Positions 35,028 through 43,685 of a stretch of DNA of 64,000 bases are shown in pieces. The notes beneath the pieces were generated by a model. It did not search any database and was not told where the DNA came from. It was given only the letters and a program-made list of their open reading frames with translations. This DNA is from Collinsella sp. (GTDB lineage Bacteria; Actinomycetota; Coriobacteriia; Coriobacteriales; Coriobacteriaceae), in contig DXZS01000010.1 of NCBI GenBank assembly GCA_019419505.1, positions 61,744 through 125,743 of the forward strand, read 5' to 3'. Both the position numbers and the translations under genes were made by a program. How positions within the stretch are numbered: the stretch's first letter is position 1; the number at the start of each line of letters is the position of its first letter.

Positions 35028-36464
35028 CTATAGTTCGAGTTCGTTGAGACGCAGGATTGCCACGATGTAAATCTTGAGTGCTTGCTTGAGCTGCTCTTCG
35101 TTGGCGCACTCGTTGGGACCGTGCATCTGGCCGCCCCACTCGGGCAACTCAAGGCCGGTCTCTTCGGGGCCAAACGAGACGGCGCGGGCAAAGTTGCGTG
35201 CGTACGTGCCACCGCCCATGGCAAAGGGTTCGGCATGCTTGCCGGTGAACTCGTTATAGGTATCGATAAGCGCCTTCACGGCCGGATCATCGGCAGAGAC
35301 CGAGAACGGCACCTTCGCGCGACCCAGCTGGCACGTCACGCCGAAACGGCCCACGAGCGGATCGAGCTGCTCGCGGATGGTATCGGCACTCGTGCTGTCG
35401 GGGAAGCGCACGTCGATGACCTGCTCGATATGGCCATCCGCCACGCGGATGACGCCGGGGTTGCAGGTGAGCGGGCCAAACGCCGGGCTCGTCGCGTCGA
35501 TACCCAGGCCGCGGCCATAGGCGTCCGCATGCACAAAGGCCAGAAACTTGACAAACTCGTGCTCGGCAGGCGTCAGCAGGCGCTCGTCGCGCGCACCAAA
35601 CGCATCCTCGGCCTCGCGCAGATACGCCACGATGAGGCCGACGGCATTGATTGTTCCCTCGGGCATCGAGGCATGACCGCCAATGCCGTGGGCGAAAATC
35701 TGCGCATGCCCGTTGCCGAGCGCCGTGATCTCCAGGCGGTCGGCGTTCTCAACAGGCGCCGGCAGCTCATCGGCGGCAATCGCAAGCTCGCAGATAGACT
35801 GCGACGGAATGGCGTTGCTCGCTTCGGCGCCGCTCCACGACACAATGCGCCCGCCGTCAATCTTGGAGCTCACAAACGTCGCCCCAAACTGGCCCTTCTC
35901 GGCATTGCAGACCGGGAACTCAGCATCGGGCGTAAACAGAAAGTCGGGGTTCGCGTGGTTCTCCAGATAATGGTGAACGTCGGACATACCCACTTCCTCA
36001 TCGCAGCCCAGCAGCGCGCGGAAGGTATAGCGCGGCACAATGCCGTGTTTGAGCAGATAAGCGCCGGCGTAGAGCGACAACACCGCCGGGCCCTTGTCGT
36101 CGATCACGCCACGGCCGAGCAGCCAGCCCTCGCGGCGCTCCATCGCAAACGGGTCGGTGTTCCAACCGGGGCCAGCGGGAACCACGTCCACGTGGCAGAT
36201 AGTCGCGAGCTGCTTGTCGCCGCGACCCGGGATATCGGCGATTCCCACATAGCCCCCGTCGTCGCTCGTCTGATAGCCGAGCTTTTGCGCAATGCCGAGC
36301 GCGCAATCGAGCGCGTCACGGACCGGGCGGCCAAACGGCGCACCGGGCTCCGCATCGGCAGCAACGGCCACGGACGGATAGCTCACCAGTTGTTCGATAT
36401 CGGCAACGACATCCTCCCAGACCTCGTCGACATACTCGGCAACGCTCTGCTCCACCTGATTCAT
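35028..36464 (-). CDS. PepV-like M20 dipeptidase
   Basis: 478 aa from ATG 36464 (MNQVEQSVAEYVDEV), with an excellent AAGGAGG 6 nt upstream; the frame runs on upstream without support. M20 metal motifs: ICHVDVVPAGPGW (His and catalytic Asp), GRGVIDDKGPAV (bridging Asp) and LLGCDEEVGMSD (general-base and metal Glu). A lid domain fills the middle, and the GGGTYARNFARAV segment near the end is typical of PepV/Sapep dipeptidases. It cleaves dipeptides in the cytosol with zinc or manganese. Its stop codon abuts RNA element copy A. Confidence 0.88.
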   Translation of the reverse strand: MNQVEQSVAEYVDEVWEDVVADIEQLVSYPSVAVAADAEPGAPFGRPVRDALDCALGIAQKLGYQTSDDGGYVGIADIPGRGDKQLATICHVDVVPAGPGWNTDPFAMERREGWLLGRGVIDDKGPAVLSLYAGAYLLKHGIVPRYTFRALLGCDEEVGMSDVHHYLENHANPDFLFTPDAEFPVCNAEKGQFGATFVSSKIDGGRIVSWSGAEASNAIPSQSICELAIAADELPAPVENADRLEITALGNGHAQIFAHGIGGHASMPEGTINAVGLIVAYLREAEDAFGARDERLLTPAEHEFVKFLAFVHADAYGRGLGIDATSPAFGPLTCNPGVIRVADGHIEQVIDVRFPDSTSADTIREQLDPLVGRFGVTCQLGRAKVPFSVSADDPAVKALIDTYNEFTGKHAEPFAMGGGTYARNFARAVSFGPEETGLELPEWGGQMHGPNECANEEQLKQALKIYIVAILRLNELEL

Positions 36465-36519
36465 GAACGACCTCCTTACCAATGAGCGACGGGTACGCCC
36501 GCCCCTCACATTATGTCTA

Positions 36520-37182
36520 TTAGATAGCGAAAAGTTTAGCAAGCTCGGCCACCGAGTGCACCACCGCATCGGCGCCCGCGGCCTCGTGCTCCCCCGGCGC
36601 TGCCGCGCCCGAATAGATGCCGATGCACGGCACGCCCATCGCGTGTGCGCCCTCCACATCGTTAAAGCGATCGCCGATCATCACGGCATCGTCGGCCGTC
36701 GCGCCGAGCGCCGCCAGGGCATCGCGAACCGAATCGGCCTTGGTCTCGCGTCCCTGCGGCGGATTCATGCCAACCACCGCCTCAAACTGCGAAAGCCCCA
36801 GCTCGCCCACCATGTCAATGCACTTTGCCTCCATGCGTGACGTCGCCACGACCAAGCGATGCCCCTGCGCGACAAGGCCATCGAGCAGCTCGGGGATTCC
36901 ATCGAACACGGGATACTCTTCCGGTCCCAGCTCATCAAAAAAGGCACGGTACTCGTCAGCCACCACAAGCGACTCCTCGCGGGAGAAGCCATAAAAGTCG
37001 TGAAAGCTCTTCCACAGGGGCGGCCCGATCATGCGGCGCAGGTCACCCATCTGCGCCTCCGAAAACCCGCGCGCGGCCAACGTCTTGCGCGTCGAGCTCA
37101 TCACCGCCCGGCCCGTATCGGCCACCGTGCCGTCAAAATCGAACAGCACAACCGGCCGCCTGTATATCTCCAACGCCTCCAT
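36520..37182 (-). CDS. HAD-superfamily hydrolase (phosphoglycolate-phosphatase-like)
   Basis: About 220 aa from ATG 37182; AGAGGA lies 6 nt upstream, whereas the ATG two codons earlier is too close. The catalytic VLFDFDGTVADTG (nucleophile Asp near residue 15) and late MIGDRFNDVEGAHAMG are typical of Gph/PgmB-type HADs with a helical cap. The substrate is unknown. It starts divergently from the DegV gene at 37339 and is 55 nt upstream of the dipeptidase on the same strand, perhaps in one transcript. Confidence 0.88.
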   Translation of the reverse strand: MEALEIYRRPVVLFDFDGTVADTGRAVMSSTRKTLAARGFSEAQMGDLRRMIGPPLWKSFHDFYGFSREESLVVADEYRAFFDELGPEEYPVFDGIPELLDGLVAQGHRLVVATSRMEAKCIDMVGELGLSQFEAVVGMNPPQGRETKADSVRDALAALGATADDAVMIGDRFNDVEGAHAMGVPCIGIYSGAAAPGEHEAAGADAVVHSVAELAKLFAI

Positions 37183-37338
37183 CGGCATTCCTCTTCCCCA
37201 GTTGATGATTTCCACACCGACACTTCAAACTGTTGACTATTCAACAATTGAACCTATAAATGTGGAACGACTCCACTATACTTGTCGCACTTTGCTCTCA
37301 GAAGGCGGCGCTGCCGCGCCCCAACGAAAGGTGCAATT

Positions 37339-38199
37339 ATGTCTTTTGCCATCATAACCGACTCCACGTCGGACATCTCCCCCGCCCGCGCCCAAGAGCT
37401 CGGCATTTACGTCATTCCGCTGCATGTGATTATCGAAGGCGAGGACCTGCTCGACCAGGTACAGATCACCGCCCAGGAGTACGTCGCCCGCATGGCCGGC
37501 TCCGAGCAGCTGCCGCATACCTCGCAGCCGAGTGCCGGCGAGTTCAAGGCGCTGTTTGACCGCGTGCGCGCCGATGGCCACGACAGCGCGATCTTTATCT
37601 CGCTGTGCAGCGAGTGGTCCGCCTGCTATTCCAATGCATGCCTGGTCGCCGAGACCCACGAGCTCGACGTGCGCTGCATCGATTCGCGCACCGGCTCGGG
37701 TGCCGAGGGCCTGCTGGTGGAGTACGCGCTCGCCATGCGCGAGGACGGCCGCAGCCTGGACGAGACCGAGGCGCAGATCCGCGCGACGCTGCCCGACGCC
37801 CACCTGCTGCTGATTCCCCGCACGCTCGAGAATCTCGTTAAGAACGGCCGCGCGCCCAAGCTCGCCGGCCAGCTCACGCAAATGCTCAACATTCGCCTGG
37901 CCGTTTCGCCGGAGTGGAAATCGGGCGAGATCAAGGCCATAAAAAAGGGCCGCGGTGCCAAGCGCATCGTTACCAACACCATGGCCGATTGCCTCGCATT
38001 TTTGGCCGAGTATCCGGGCTCCAGCGTGCGCGTGCTCACGACCGGCGCCGCCGAGGAGCAGGAGCTTGTCAACGAGGCACTCGCGGGCCAGGACTACGTA
38101 GACGCCGGCACCGGCCCCATCGGCTGCACCATCGCCACCCACGTGGGCGTCGATGCCATCGCCATCAGCTACTGCCCCCGCTACCAGCCCATCCACTAG
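37339..38199 (+). CDS. DegV family fatty-acid-binding protein
   Basis: 286 aa from ATG 37339, with GAAAGG 8 nt before. The DegV marks are the N-terminal AIITDSTSDISPARAQELGI, the PHTSQPSAGEF segment with the buried polar residues that hold the ligand, and the C-terminal GPIGCTIATHVGVDAIAISY strand. DegV/FakB proteins bind a fatty acid for phosphorylation by FakA during phospholipid synthesis from exogenous fatty acids. A second DegV is at 56058-56948. It is followed by two palindromic repeats. Confidence 0.9.
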   Translation: MSFAIITDSTSDISPARAQELGIYVIPLHVIIEGEDLLDQVQITAQEYVARMAGSEQLPHTSQPSAGEFKALFDRVRADGHDSAIFISLCSEWSACYSNACLVAETHELDVRCIDSRTGSGAEGLLVEYALAMREDGRSLDETEAQIRATLPDAHLLLIPRTLENLVKNGRAPKLAGQLTQMLNIRLAVSPEWKSGEIKAIKKGRGAKRIVTNTMADCLAFLAEYPGSSVRVLTTGAAEEQELVNEALAGQDYVDAGTGPIGCTIATHVGVDAIAISYCPRYQPIH

Positions 38200-38214
38200 G
38201 GGCACCTTTACCTC

Positions 38215-38277
38215 TTGCGGTGGAATAGGGACTGTTTTTGGCTTATTAGCCGCCAATCAATCCCTATTCCACCGCAA
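38215..38277. repeat. Palindromic repeat, TTGCGGTG family (copy 1)
   Basis: Perfect 17-bp arms TTGCGGTGGAATAGGGA (38215-38231) and complement (38261-38277), with GGCttattaGCC in the loop. Related copies are at 41913 and 48149. Confidence 0.88.
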
Positions 38278-38294
38278 CTTAGAAGCAGTTCGTT

Positions 38295-38356
38295 TGGGAC
38301 GGGGCTAAAAAGACTGGTATCAAACGTTTCAGACCAGTCTTTTTAGCCCCGTCCCA
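38295..38356. repeat. Palindromic repeat, TTTGGGACGGGG family (copy 1)
   Basis: 24-bp perfect arms from TGGGACGGGGCTAAAA (38295-38318) to its complement (38333-38356). A longer relative is at 53261-53367. Confidence 0.85.
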
Positions 38357-38367
38357 TTTTAGCTACT

Positions 38368-38497
38368 CTACATCAGCCCGCTCAGGGCGATGTCGACGGC
38401 CTCGTTGAGGTCGTCAGTAATGTGTACCAGATCCGGATCGAGCGGGCTGATCATACCGGCGCTCATCACCGGGCCGTTGGGCCAGTCGAACAGACCC
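38368..38497 (-). pseudogene. Detached 3' end of a LOG-family gene (att-like duplication)
   Basis: About 130 bp nearly matching (roughly nine tenths identical by eye) the last 42 codons of the intact LOG gene at 42714. The encoded tail reads GPVMSAGMISPLDPDLVHITDDLNEAVDIALSGLM in place. Beyond 38497 the sequence becomes AT-rich and unrelated. It lies in the same orientation as the intact gene, with 4.2 kb between. Confidence 0.85.
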
Positions 38498-38914
38498 CCT
38501 CGCGGTACCCACTGGACAAAAATGGCAAATATGAGTACTGCCACCAAATTAGTAGCAGCAAAATCTCGCCGGAATCGATCGTTTCGATTAATTTCACGCC
38601 TTGCCAAGGCTCAAAATGCCGTGTTTGGTGGGTTAGATATATAGAATAATGTCGAATTGGTATTCTATTCTTGCCAAATATTATGAGACTACATTAACAG
38701 CAGTACTCACATTTGACGTTATTTGACCACGGGGTCATTCGAAAACCCCTCCCCACGCCGCCAACCCGCCCCATAGCCGTCAAAAACCTTTAACAACAGC
38801 CGCCGCACGTTTTGGCACCGGCTGATTGCCACTCACGGATCGGTACCCCACTATTACCGAACCAAAATCGAAGTCGCGTATCTCATAAAGCTGAAATGAC
38901 GTACCCTCATCCCA
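38498..38914. other. AT-rich left part of the putative island
   Basis: About 417 bp with no supported gene. A 60-codon minus-strand frame at 38780-38962 overlaps the helicase start and was not accepted. No clear promoter found. Confidence 0.4.
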
Positions 38915-41900
38915 ATGAACGCTGATAAGAATGGCTTTCAAATGAGCAACGGCACGCATCAATACGCCCTTTTCGGGAGCGCCCTATTCAAATTCAATAA
39001 AACGGTCGTCCACGCTTCGGATCCGCGCAAGCAAATCGTTATCTGCAGCAGCGGTCCAGACATCCGTTATACAACGCTGGAAGAATGGGAGAAAGCTGGC
39101 GATTCTTTCGATAGACGGGCGCAGATCGAAGATATCGTCACCAGCGCAAGCCCAGCGCGCGACAAACTCGAGCTCTTCCGCAATCTCTTTACTGGTCGCA
39201 AAGATGTCTACGCTCATGGGTACCGCAGAAAAGACGGAGGAATTGGCTATACGCCCGCCTGCGCAAATGAGTGGAAGTCAGGCATTTGCCCCAAAGCAAG
39301 CCACCAGAGAGTCAAATGCACGGAATGCAGCAGCCGCGTCTTCCCCGAGTTGAGCGATGCCGCGATCATCGCCCATTTCAGAGGCAATGACGATAGGCTT
39401 CGAGACGTTATAGGCCAATATGTGCTCGATAAAGACAGTAACACGAAAGTCCTGGTCATCGATTTTGACGGAGCCGATTGGAAAGAAGCGACGAAAGCCA
39501 TTCGACATGTCGCAAAAAGCCACGGAATCGATGTCGCAGTTGAGCGATCGAGATCGGGCGACGGCGCACATGTCTGGTTTTTCTTCCTAGAGCTCGTCAG
39601 CGCAAAGACCGCACGAGATTTTGGAAGCAGCCTTATCACCGAAGCGGCGATACTGAACAAGACAATCACCTTCAAAGCATTTGACCGAATGCTGCCCGCG
39701 CAGTCCACCATTCCTGAGGGCGGCTTTGGAAATCTCATAGCGCTGCCTTTTCAAGGAAAAGCGCAGCGAAAAGGGAACAGCGTATTTGTTGACGAGCAAT
39801 TTGAGCCCTTTCCCGATCAATGGCTTTACCTTTCGCAAATCCAGTTAATCCCGCGCGTGACGGTGCAAAATCTGATCGAGAGCATCGAAAATAGGTCACA
39901 TGGAATAGCAGCTGTTGCGGCGGCAAACACCGGTGTGCCACATTCCCAGAGACTGCGAAAGCGGCTTCCGCTCACACCGCGGGACTTCCCGTCATCGCTG
40001 TCCGTCACGCAGACCGATATGCTCTATATCCCCGAAAAATCTCTGAGTCCCGCAGCTCAAATGGAAGTCCGCAGGCTTGCAACATTTGCCAACCCAGAAT
40101 TCTTCCGCGCACAATCTATGCATCAATCGGTATTCGGCAAACCGCGGTTCATAGACCTCAGCGAACTTAGAGATGGCTACGTCGCGATTCCCAGAGGCTG
40201 CAAGGTTCAACTTGAGCGGCTGCTTCAAGAAGCCGGCGTTTCTGCCCACTATTCAGACAAACGCAAGTCGAGCCATCCAATTGCGATGGCATTTAAAGGG
40301 ACTCTTCGCCCTGAACAGCAAATTGTCGCTGAACAGATGCTCAGCTATGAAGACGGGATCATGTCCGCACCGACGGGGTTCGGCAAAACCGTCATCGGAG
40401 CTTATCTTATTGCTGCCATTGGTCTTCCAACGCTCGTCATCGTTCCTAAAACTGCGCTCATTGCCCAATGGAAATCCCAACTCGAACGATTTCTCGACAT
40501 CACGGACAACAGAGAGCCCGTCCGAACCCCAAAGGGACGAATCAGCAAAAGACAGCCTCCGCTCATTGGGCAAATCGGAGGAGGCAAGACCGCCATAAGC
40601 CGTCTCATCGACATTGCTTCATTCCAGTCGCTATCCGGCAAGGATCCCCAAACCGGCGAGTCATTAGCCAAGGAGTTCGTTCGCGATTACAGTCTCATCA
40701 TCTGTGACGAATGCCACCATGCGGCCGCGCCACAGCTTGAGCTTGTCCTCAAGTCCGCTCCTGCCAAATATGTATATGGCCTTTCCGCAACGCCCGAGCG
40801 TTCGGACGGACTCACGCGGGCACTCTCGATGCTCTGCGGCCCGGTTCGCTATGTCGTCGATCCAAAAACGCAAGCAATCCAACAGGGGATTCAGCGCATT
40901 GTTAGACCGCGTTTCACCGGAATTCGATTACCCACCTACGGACCAGGAGCATCCTTTAACCAAATTCTCGATCTCCTGTGTGTACACGCCGCGAGAAACG
41001 AAGCAATTATCGAGGACGCCCTCGAGGCCGCATCAAACGGCCGGCATCCGCTTGTGCTATCTAAAAGAAAAAAGCATGCCGAAGAGCTATGCAGGCTACT
41101 TCAAAGCCGTGGACACGAACCCATACTCTTAACCGGAGAAATCGACGCCAAAGAAAGAAAAGCAATACTGAAGAGTCTTCCCAGCTTTGAGCATGATCAT
41201 CGAATCATCGTCGCAACTGAAAGTCTTCTGGGCGAGGGCTTCGACCTGTCTTACCTTGACACTTTGCTCATTGCCACTCCAATATCTTGGGACGGCAGCA
41301 TAACGCAGCAGGCAGGTAGGCTACACAGAAGCCACGAGGGCAAACAGCGGGTTGAGATATTCGACTATGTTGACCTGTCGATACCCATGTTCGCGCGCAT
41401 GTACCAAAAGAGGCTCAAGACCTACGCCAAGCTGGGGTATGAAGTCTTTGCGGCAAACGACAACAGACAGGACGATCGAAACATCCTCGTTAGGTCGGCA
41501 AGAGCCGTGGAGGCTTTAGTGAATGACATCGAGAACGCATCGAAAAGCATTTTTATTGCCGCACCCTACGCGTCCGCCGCATGCCTTGAAAAGCTCGCCG
41601 CTGCACTCGCGGATGCCGCTACCCGTGGAATTGCCCTTGAGATTTCTATTGCTTCAACTCCACGCGATGACGTGAAAGCGATTTTTGCCGAGATGAACGT
41701 CAACTATCTCATCAAAGCCGAAGGACGCCTGTGCGCATCAGTGATTGACGAGGAAACTGTCTGGTACGGAGCTATTCCGTTGCTGGCTTTCCCAAAGAAA
41801 GAAGACTGCAGCATTCGTTTCAAAAGCAGCGAAGTCGCAGCCGAGCTTTTGAGCGAAATTCAGCGAAAAGTGGAACCGGAGGCCGCGGCGACGAACGGGG

Positions 41901-41926
41901 TACCCCCAGCAGTTGCGGTGAAATAG
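38915..41926 (+). CDS. Primase-helicase fusion: TOTE-type AEP primase + SF2 helicase + PLD-like tail
   Basis: 1,003 aa. N-terminal archaeo-eukaryotic primase of the TOTE type: a zinc-knuckle-like region (CANEW, GICPK, KCTECSSRVF) at residues ~112-142, the metal motif VIDFDGAD near 180-188 and RSGDGAHVWFFF near 210-222. An SF2 helicase follows: APTGFGKT near 485-492, DECHH near 598, SATPER near 625, GEGFDLSYLDTLL and QQAGRLHR. The last ~130 residues (SIFIAAPYASAACLEKLAAAL) resemble a phospholipase-D-like fold without its HKD motif. TOTE systems are predicted NTP-dependent conflict/defence modules. The start is uncertain (ATG 38915 or 38942; neither has a ribosome site). The final codons and stop lie within a palindromic repeat. 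It is less GC-rich than the surroundings. Confidence 0.82.
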   Translation: MNADKNGFQMSNGTHQYALFGSALFKFNKTVVHASDPRKQIVICSSGPDIRYTTLEEWEKAGDSFDRRAQIEDIVTSASPARDKLELFRNLFTGRKDVYAHGYRRKDGGIGYTPACANEWKSGICPKASHQRVKCTECSSRVFPELSDAAIIAHFRGNDDRLRDVIGQYVLDKDSNTKVLVIDFDGADWKEATKAIRHVAKSHGIDVAVERSRSGDGAHVWFFFLELVSAKTARDFGSSLITEAAILNKTITFKAFDRMLPAQSTIPEGGFGNLIALPFQGKAQRKGNSVFVDEQFEPFPDQWLYLSQIQLIPRVTVQNLIESIENRSHGIAAVAAANTGVPHSQRLRKRLPLTPRDFPSSLSVTQTDMLYIPEKSLSPAAQMEVRRLATFANPEFFRAQSMHQSVFGKPRFIDLSELRDGYVAIPRGCKVQLERLLQEAGVSAHYSDKRKSSHPIAMAFKGTLRPEQQIVAEQMLSYEDGIMSAPTGFGKTVIGAYLIAAIGLPTLVIVPKTALIAQWKSQLERFLDITDNREPVRTPKGRISKRQPPLIGQIGGGKTAISRLIDIASFQSLSGKDPQTGESLAKEFVRDYSLIICDECHHAAAPQLELVLKSAPAKYVYGLSATPERSDGLTRALSMLCGPVRYVVDPKTQAIQQGIQRIVRPRFTGIRLPTYGPGASFNQILDLLCVHAARNEAIIEDALEAASNGRHPLVLSKRKKHAEELCRLLQSRGHEPILLTGEIDAKERKAILKSLPSFEHDHRIIVATESLLGEGFDLSYLDTLLIATPISWDGSITQQAGRLHRSHEGKQRVEIFDYVDLSIPMFARMYQKRLKTYAKLGYEVFAANDNRQDDRNILVRSARAVEALVNDIENASKSIFIAAPYASAACLEKLAAALADAATRGIALEISIASTPRDDVKAIFAEMNVNYLIKAEGRLCASVIDEETVWYGAIPLLAFPKKEDCSIRFKSSEVAAELLSEIQRKVEPEAAATNGVPPAVAVK

Positions 41927-41975
41927 GGACTGTTTTTGACTTATTAGCCGTCAATCAATCCCTATTCCACCGCAA
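41913..41975. repeat. Palindromic repeat, TTGCGGTG family (copy 2)
   Basis: Arms TTGCGGTGAAATAGGGA (41913-41929) and TCCCTATTCCACCGCAA (41959-41975), one G-T wobble. Its left arm supplies the final codons and TAG stop of the helicase gene. Confidence 0.85.
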
Positions 41976-41990
41976 CTTAGAAATCGGCAA

Positions 41991-42299
41991 TCAGCCCTGC
42001 GGGCCCTGGAACAGCTCCTCATGCGAGCCCATTCTGACCAGCCGGATCACAGGATTAGTCTTATGCGGTAAGTAGAGAACGACCACGTCGACCAAGCCAT
42101 CGGATAGGTGGAAATCGATGTGGCCGTTGTAGTTTCCGCCCGGGTTTGAAAGCTCATGGGCGCCATATTCCGCGGGAAGCGAGCCGTGAGCTGCAAGCTC
42201 TGCGACTGCCGCCTTAAACTCACTCTTTAGCTGCGGATGCATGCGCATCGTTCGTTTGTAGTCCGCCCTAAATTGAGCCTCGACTTTAATCTCGAACAT
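41991..42299 (-). CDS. YafQ-family mRNA interferase toxin
   Basis: 102 aa, RelE/YafQ fold. The pattern MHPQLKSEFKAAVAELAAHGSLP followed by GAHELSNPGGNYNGHIDFH and RLVRMGSHEELF matches YafQ: a central catalytic His region and the C-terminal GSHxELF. YafQ cuts mRNA on the ribosome and is held by a DinJ antitoxin. The antitoxin gene is 2 nt upstream, in the expected order, and both are AT-rich relative to neighbours. It lies inside the putative island. Confidence 0.88.
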   Translation of the reverse strand: MFEIKVEAQFRADYKRTMRMHPQLKSEFKAAVAELAAHGSLPAEYGAHELSNPGGNYNGHIDFHLSDGLVDVVVLYLPHKTNPVIRLVRMGSHEELFQGPQG

Positions 42300-42301
42300 C
42301 G

Positions 42302-42601
42302 CTATTCCTCATCGAGGAATGACATAAGCTCATCAGCGTTGTTGAATGACGGGCTATCGTCCGGCAAAATCCCCAACTCATGAGCCTCGGCGATCACCAT
42401 GGCACGCCTCGTCGCCTCGTTGGGCACCTCCGCCCTTCCTACAATCTCAAAAGGAATCTTTCGCTGATTTACAAGCTGCCGAACGGCAAGATTGAGATAG
42501 GAATTGAGGCTGAGGCCGACCGAATCCAAGAACTCAGTCGCCTGTTCCTTGAGCCCCTCTTCGATGCGAACCGTCGTAGGCTTAACCGTTGCAGTAGACA
42601 T
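42302..42601 (-). CDS. RelB/DinJ-family antitoxin
   Basis: 99 aa. A ribbon-helix-helix N-terminus (TVRIEEGLKEQATEFLDSVGLSLNSYLNLAVRQLV) is followed by KIPFEIVGRAEVPNE and an acidic tail ending FLDEE, the DinJ layout. It binds DNA upstream of itself and neutralises the YafQ toxin encoded 2 nt downstream. Three half-sites of a likely operator lie at 42627-42680. Confidence 0.9.
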   Translation of the reverse strand: MSTATVKPTTVRIEEGLKEQATEFLDSVGLSLNSYLNLAVRQLVNQRKIPFEIVGRAEVPNEATRRAMVIAEAHELGILPDDSPSFNNADELMSFLDEE

Positions 42602-42626
42602 ACGCGACCTCCTCGCCTCGTCTTTT

Positions 42627-42680
42627 GCATCAGTATACCCCGTTTTGATGGCATACTGATGTTAAATAGCATCAGTATGC
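42627..42680 (-). promoter_or_regulatory. Operator of the DinJ/YafQ pair
   Basis: Three copies of one half-site in alternating orientation: GCATCAGTATA (42627), GCATACTGATG (42651-42661) and GCATCAGTATGC (42669-42680). The last two form an inverted repeat around TTAAATA, as expected for RHH antitoxin dimers. Confidence 0.8.
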
Positions 42681-42713
42681 CGTTCACATTACTATAACAA
42701 CAGTCACAGCGCC

Positions 42714-43472
42714 CTACATCAGCCCGCTCAGGGCGATGTCGACGGCTTCGTTGAGGTCGTCGGTGATGTGCACCAGCTCCGGATCGAGCGGGCTGATCAT
42801 ACCGGCGTCCATCACCGGGCCGTTAAGCCAGTCGAATAGGCCCTGCCAGTACTCGCTGCCTACCAGTACAAGCGGCATGCGCTTGACCTTATGCGTCTGC
42901 ACCAGCGTGAGCACCTCGAACATCTCGTCGAGCGTGCCAAACCCGCCGGGAAACACAATAGCGCCCGAACTGTATTTGACGAACATGGTCTTGCGCACAA
43001 AGAAGTAGCGGAAGTCCATACCGAGGTTCACGTATTTGTTGAGCCCCTGCTCGTGCGGCAGTTCAATGCCCAAACCAACTGACTTGCCGTTGACGCTCGC
43101 CGCCCCCTTGTTGGCCGCTTCCATGATGCCGGGGCCGCCACCGGTGATAACCGCCACGCCGCGCTGGGCAATCTTACGGCCGACCATGCGCGCCGCCTTG
43201 TAGGCCGGGTCCGTCTTGGGCGTGCGGGCACTACCGAAGATGGTCACCGCAGGCCCTAACTCGGCAAGTGCGCCAAAGCCATCGACAAACTCGGCCTGGA
43301 TGCGCAGCACGCGCCACGGATCGGCATGCAGCCAGTCGGTCGACTCCTCGGGCGCCAGCAGGTTGGCGTAGGTGTTGTCCTTAGGAATCATGGGGCCGCG
43401 CATGACCACGGGACCACGGCGGTACGTCTCGTCGTAGGCAAGCTCGCCCTCGACATTCTCGTTCTTAATCAT
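42714..43472 (-). CDS. LOG-family protein (TIGR00730 type, cytokinin-riboside phosphoribohydrolase-like)
   Basis: 252 aa from ATG 43472, with AGGAG 4-5 nt upstream. The family motif PGGFGTLDE and GGGPGIMEAANKGA are intact. LOG proteins release ribose 5-phosphate from nucleoside monophosphates; the bacterial physiological role is often unclear. The last 42 codons are duplicated at 38368-38497, and the DinJ/YafQ pair and primase-helicase lie between. It starts after a hairpin that probably ends the tgt transcript. Confidence 0.9.
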   Translation of the reverse strand: MIKNENVEGELAYDETYRRGPVVMRGPMIPKDNTYANLLAPEESTDWLHADPWRVLRIQAEFVDGFGALAELGPAVTIFGSARTPKTDPAYKAARMVGRKIAQRGVAVITGGGPGIMEAANKGAASVNGKSVGLGIELPHEQGLNKYVNLGMDFRYFFVRKTMFVKYSSGAIVFPGGFGTLDEMFEVLTLVQTHKVKRMPLVLVGSEYWQGLFDWLNGPVMDAGMISPLDPELVHITDDLNEAVDIALSGLM

Positions 43473-43489
43473 GGGTGCTCCTATCGAGA

Positions 43490-43536
43490 AAAAGAAAAAC
43501 GGGCGGGGTCGACGCCATGCGCCAAACACCCGCCCG
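43490..43536 (-). terminator. Terminator after tgt
   Basis: CGGGCGGG (43500-43507) with CCCGCCCG (43529-43536); on the minus strand it continues GTTTTTCTTTTTC. It lies just before the LOG gene. Confidence 0.7.
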
Positions 43537-43685
43537 AACATCAACTATTCGGTATGGTACCCACGATGCATCAAGCACTTGCAAGGCATCGGTCAGCGGT
43601 CGCGCAGACGGTGTTAGCAAACGTGATGACCGGCCAGCGCTCGCCCCTTGCCGTTGCCCACGCTCCGCAAGCGCCCGCGCCGCTC

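Noticed and set aside
38368..38607. 79-codon frame as a real small gene
   Set aside because: Only its last 42 codons resemble a protein (LOG tail); the start is AT-rich unrelated sequence, so it is treated as a gene fragment.
38780..38962. 60-codon minus-strand frame ahead of the primase-helicase
   Set aside because: It overlaps the helicase start and lacks a ribosome site; it could still be a remnant, but evidence is too thin.
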